From positions 1 to 8,819 of the forward strand of contig JBJEKJ010000059.1 in the NCBI GenBank assembly GCA_051878575.1: 8,819 nucleotides of DNA. Direction: 5' to 3'. Position numbers and translations under genes: made by a program. The DNA is from CALZFJ01 sp051878575. GTDB lineage: Bacteria; Bacteroidota; Bacteroidia; Bacteroidales; Muribaculaceae. The notes beneath the pieces were generated by a model. That model was not told where the DNA came from. It worked only from the letters and a program-made list of their open reading frames with translations, and ran no database searches. This document shows positions 6,809 through 8,819 of this stretch, piece by piece (positions within the stretch are counted from its first letter, which is position 1; the number at the start of each line of letters is the position of its first letter).

Positions 6809-7011
6809 TAAGGATTTTCATAAACGACAAGGAGTATAAGATCAATGAGTATGGCACTGTGGCCGATGCTCTCGATTTAGTGATGGGAATGTCGAAGCGT
6901 GGTATTGCAGTGGCATTGAACAATGATGTCTTGCCAATGTCGGAGTGGAATGTGCGCAAGCTGAACGACGGCGACCGAATTACAATTATAAAGGCTTTCT
7001 ATGGAGGCTGA
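6805..7011 (+). CDS. thiS: Sulfur carrier protein ThiS
   Basis: This 68-aa ubiquitin-like protein ends in AFYGG. The C-terminal Gly-Gly is the defining mark: it is adenylated by ThiF and converted to a thiocarboxylate that gives its sulfur to ThiG during thiazole formation. The body fits the beta-grasp fold: MIRIFINDKEYKI at the start, a middle helix (TVADALDLVMGM), IAVALNNDVLP, then LNDGDRITIIKAF before the tail. Length is as expected (about 65-70 aa). The start overlaps the thiD stop by four bases (ATGA, 6805-6808). The two C-terminal glycine codons read GGAGG (7003-7007), ten bases before the next start, so the same bases could serve as a Shine-Dalgarno sequence for the following gene. Loss of ThiF in the window is only a matter of its edge. 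Confidence 0.96.
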   Translation: MIRIFINDKEYKINEYGTVADALDLVMGMSKRGIAVALNNDVLPMSEWNVRKLNDGDRITIIKAFYGG

Positions 7012-7017
7012 CGTGAT

Positions 7018-7602
7018 ATGAGACTGATAGCCATTACTCCTGAAATCAATGTGCGACACGAGGAGGCTTTTATCGCCCACATTCTCGATGCCGGATTCAA
7101 TTGCGTGCATGTGAGAAAGCCGGCGTTTTCGTCGAGTGATATGCGGCAATATTTGGACCGGATTCCGCAGGTATATCATGGTCGTCTTAAATTGCACTCT
7201 TGTTTTGAGCTTGCAGCCGAGTATGCTGTCGGCGGGTTGCATTTGAACCGCCGTTGGCCCATGGTGCCTCAGAAAATTGCAAGTCGTGGCTTTAAGGTGA
7301 GCAAGTCGTGCCACTCGATTGATGAGCTAGCCGATAGCAAGAGCTATGAATATGTGTTCTTGAGTCCAATCTTCGACAGCATATCCAAGATTGGATATTC
7401 GGCAAAATTCGATATTGAGGAATTGGGTAGATACTTTATAGAATCAGGTTGCGGAAATGTGGTGGCACTGGGAGGAGTACGGCCGGAATATTTGCCTATT
7501 CTCAGCAAATGCGGATTTCATGGTGCCGCTTTCCTTGGTTATCTGTTTGGCGCCGATAGTTTGGCCCATCTCGACAATTTATTGAATAAAATAACTGTAT
7601 AA
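7018..7602 (+). CDS. TenI/ThiE-family protein, probable thiazole tautomerase rather than TMP synthase
   Basis: The 194-aa TIM-barrel product is a paralogue of the next gene. Family landmarks are CVHVRKP (residues 29-35), LKLHSCFELA (58-67), GLHLNRR (73-79), SKSCHS (95-100), YVFLSPIFDSISKIGYS (111-127) and VVALGGV (148-154). Compared with true ThiE, the two Mg-binding aspartates are gone: the position in LxxDDxxxLA is Ser61, and the Asp of GVHLGxxD falls at Trp80 in GLHLNRRW. His99 in SCHS aligns with the catalytic His of Bacillus subtilis TenI (SVHS there), which isomerises the thiazole carboxylate phosphate. This makes a TenI-like tautomerase likelier than a TMP synthase, but the assignment rests on recalled alignments. 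It starts six bases after thiS, behind a GGAGG motif. Alternatives are a degenerate ThiE or a regulatory partner. Position between thiS and thiE in a TPP-controlled operon supports a thiazole role. Confidence 0.75.
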   Translation: MRLIAITPEINVRHEEAFIAHILDAGFNCVHVRKPAFSSSDMRQYLDRIPQVYHGRLKLHSCFELAAEYAVGGLHLNRRWPMVPQKIASRGFKVSKSCHSIDELADSKSYEYVFLSPIFDSISKIGYSAKFDIEELGRYFIESGCGNVVALGGVRPEYLPILSKCGFHGAAFLGYLFGADSLAHLDNLLNKITV

Positions 7603-7616
7603 TCATAATTATTAAT

Positions 7617-8258
7617 ATGCTACAATTTATCACAAATGCCGATAATGCAAGCGATATAGTCGGTCAGGTCAAGGATGTTATCGCAGGCGGATGCCGATGG
7701 GTGCAACTCCGGATGAAAAACGCCTCAAAAGAGGAAATAATGCCTGTGGCAGAGCAGCTTAAGAAAATTTGTACCGACAGTGAGTGCATACTCATAATAG
7801 ACGATCATGTGGATATAGCAAAGGAGCTTGCGCTTGATGGGGTGCATCTCGGCAAGACCGATATGAATCCTGCCGAGGCGAGGGCCATTCTCGGTGCGAA
7901 TCCGATTATAGGTGTTACGGCAAACACATTTGCTGACATTGAGGCGTATTCAAGCCTTGATGTGGATTATGTGGGTCTCGGACCATTCAGATACACTACC
8001 ACAAAGAAGAACTTAAGCCCTATATTGGGTATTGATGGCTATAAGGCTATCATGCAGCAGTGTGCCGAAAACGGCATATACCTGCCGGTTGTAGCGATAG
8101 GAGGAATTGGATATGCCGACATACAGGCCGTCATGAACACCGGTGTGCATGGCGTGGCAGTCTCAGGCTCGCTGATTAATGCCGAGAGCACGGTCGAAGC
8201 GACGAGGGCTATGATTGATTTGCTGTCGACAATTGTCGAACGGCGAAAAAACATATAA
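7617..8258 (+). CDS. thiE: Thiamine-phosphate synthase
   Basis: The 213-aa product has the normal length and a complete active site. QLRMK (residues 30-34) binds the HMP pyrophosphate. LIIDDHVDIA (59-68), with Asp62/63, and GVHLGKTD (75-82), ending in Asp82, supply the Mg ligands. GVTANT (99-104), GLGPFRYTTTKKN (120-132) with the conserved phosphate-binding Thr-Lys segment, and VVAIGGI (158-164) complete the barrel's C-terminal edge. The enzyme joins HMP-PP and thiazole phosphate to give thiamine phosphate with release of pyrophosphate in the cytoplasm. It lies 14 bases after the TenI-like gene, preceded by A/T-rich sequence with no Shine-Dalgarno, and 20-26 bases before thiG. The ATG at 7617 leads directly into the first barrel strand (MLQFITN), as in homologues. 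Confidence 0.95.
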   Translation: MLQFITNADNASDIVGQVKDVIAGGCRWVQLRMKNASKEEIMPVAEQLKKICTDSECILIIDDHVDIAKELALDGVHLGKTDMNPAEARAILGANPIIGVTANTFADIEAYSSLDVDYVGLGPFRYTTTKKNLSPILGIDGYKAIMQQCAENGIYLPVVAIGGIGYADIQAVMNTGVHGVAVSGSLINAESTVEATRAMIDLLSTIVERRKNI

Positions 8259-8284
8259 GGAAATCAAATAATAACAAGATGATA

Positions 8285-8819
8285 ATGGATAAACTGACTA
8301 TTGGCAATAGAGAGTTCAATTCGAGGCTCTTTGTCGGGACGGGAAAATTCTCGTCGAATCAACTTATGCTTGATGCCATTATTGCCTCCGAATCGGAGAT
8401 GATTACTGTGGCAATGAAGCGCATAAACATGGATAGTGATGCCGATGACGATATGCTGAGGCATATCAACCGCGATGCTGTCCAATTCTTGCCAAACACA
8501 TCGGGTGTAAGGGATGCCGAGGAGGCCGTTTTTGCGGCCAAACTGGCCCGTGAGTGTTTTGGCACCAATTTTATCAAATTGGAGATTCACCCAAATCCGA
8601 AATATCTCCTTCCCGATCCCGTTGAGACGCTTAAGGCTACTGAGGAGCTTGTGAAACTCGGATTTATCGTTCTTCCCTACATCCAAGCCGACCCTGTGCT
8701 ATGCAAGCGTCTTGAAGATGTAGGCACTGCTGCCGTGATGCCGCTTGGTGCGCCTATTGGTACCAACAAAGGCCTGAAAACTCGCGATTTGCTCGAGATT
8801 ATAATTGCCGAGAGCAATG
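8285..8819 (+). CDS. thiG: Thiazole synthase ThiG, C-terminus cut by window edge
   Basis: The 178 residues in view run to the right edge with no stop; the family is about 255-260 aa, so roughly 80 are missing. It opens with FNSRLFVGTGKF (residues 11-22), the family signature. Lys98 in FIKLEIHPN (96-104) is the Schiff-base lysine that binds 1-deoxy-D-xylulose 5-phosphate. VMPLGAPIGTNKG (151-163) is the conserved phosphate-binding region. ThiG condenses deoxyxylulose phosphate, dehydroglycine and sulfur from ThiS thiocarboxylate into the thiazole carboxylate phosphate. Two starts are possible, ATG 8279 (adding Met-Ile) and ATG 8285. I chose 8285 because the product then begins MDKL, as I remember for Bacteroidales ThiG. 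The gene is cotranscribed with the rest of the TPP-controlled operon. Which dehydroglycine source (ThiH or ThiO) serves it cannot be seen here. Confidence 0.95.
   Translation, partial: MDKLTIGNREFNSRLFVGTGKFSSNQLMLDAIIASESEMITVAMKRINMDSDADDDMLRHINRDAVQFLPNTSGVRDAEEAVFAAKLARECFGTNFIKLEIHPNPKYLLPDPVETLKATEELVKLGFIVLPYIQADPVLCKRLEDVGTAAVMPLGAPIGTNKGLKTRDLLEIIIAESN

Noticed and set aside
8264..8686. 140-codon minus-strand frame opposite thiG
   Set aside because: The plus strand encodes ThiG with its catalytic lysine and signature motifs. The antisense frame has no recognisable domain.

Overview
The window looks like chromosomal DNA from a member of the Bacteroidota, probably order Bacteroidales. 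Three upstream regions carry the TAnnTTTG -7 element typical of that phylum, and Shine-Dalgarno sequences are mostly absent, with A/T-rich leaders in front of the starts. The proteins also resemble the Bacteroidales forms I remember. Assignment below the order (for example Muribaculaceae) is a guess.

Left part, minus strand, read right to left. A divergent intergenic region (4888-5190) carries a good promoter for carA. carA and carB follow as a two-gene operon 17 bases apart, encoding the two subunits of glutamine-dependent carbamoyl phosphate synthetase for arginine and pyrimidine synthesis. A strong intrinsic terminator (512-545) follows carB. Six bases beyond its T-tract begins trmN6 (tRNA1(Val) A37 N6-methyltransferase), which runs off the left edge.

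Right part, plus strand. A MarC-family membrane protein has its own promoter and a possibly folded leader. Next comes a thiamine operon: promoter, a textbook TPP riboswitch (THI-box), then thiD, thiS, a tenI/thiE-like gene, thiE and the first two thirds of thiG, which is cut by the right edge. ThiS (sulfur carrier) and ThiG build the thiazole. The TenI-like protein may tautomerise it. ThiD makes the pyrimidine diphosphate (HMP-PP), and ThiE joins the two halves. thiC, thiH or thiO, and thiF are not in the window and may lie downstream.

No mobile elements, CRISPR arrays, tRNA or rRNA genes were seen, and I found no clearly new system. The points most worth checking are the folding of the riboswitch expression platform over the thiD start, the loss of the ThiE metal ligands in the TenI-like paralogue, and how closely the CarA/CarB pair resembles the eukaryotic CAD/CPS1 enzymes rather than E. 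coli CarAB.
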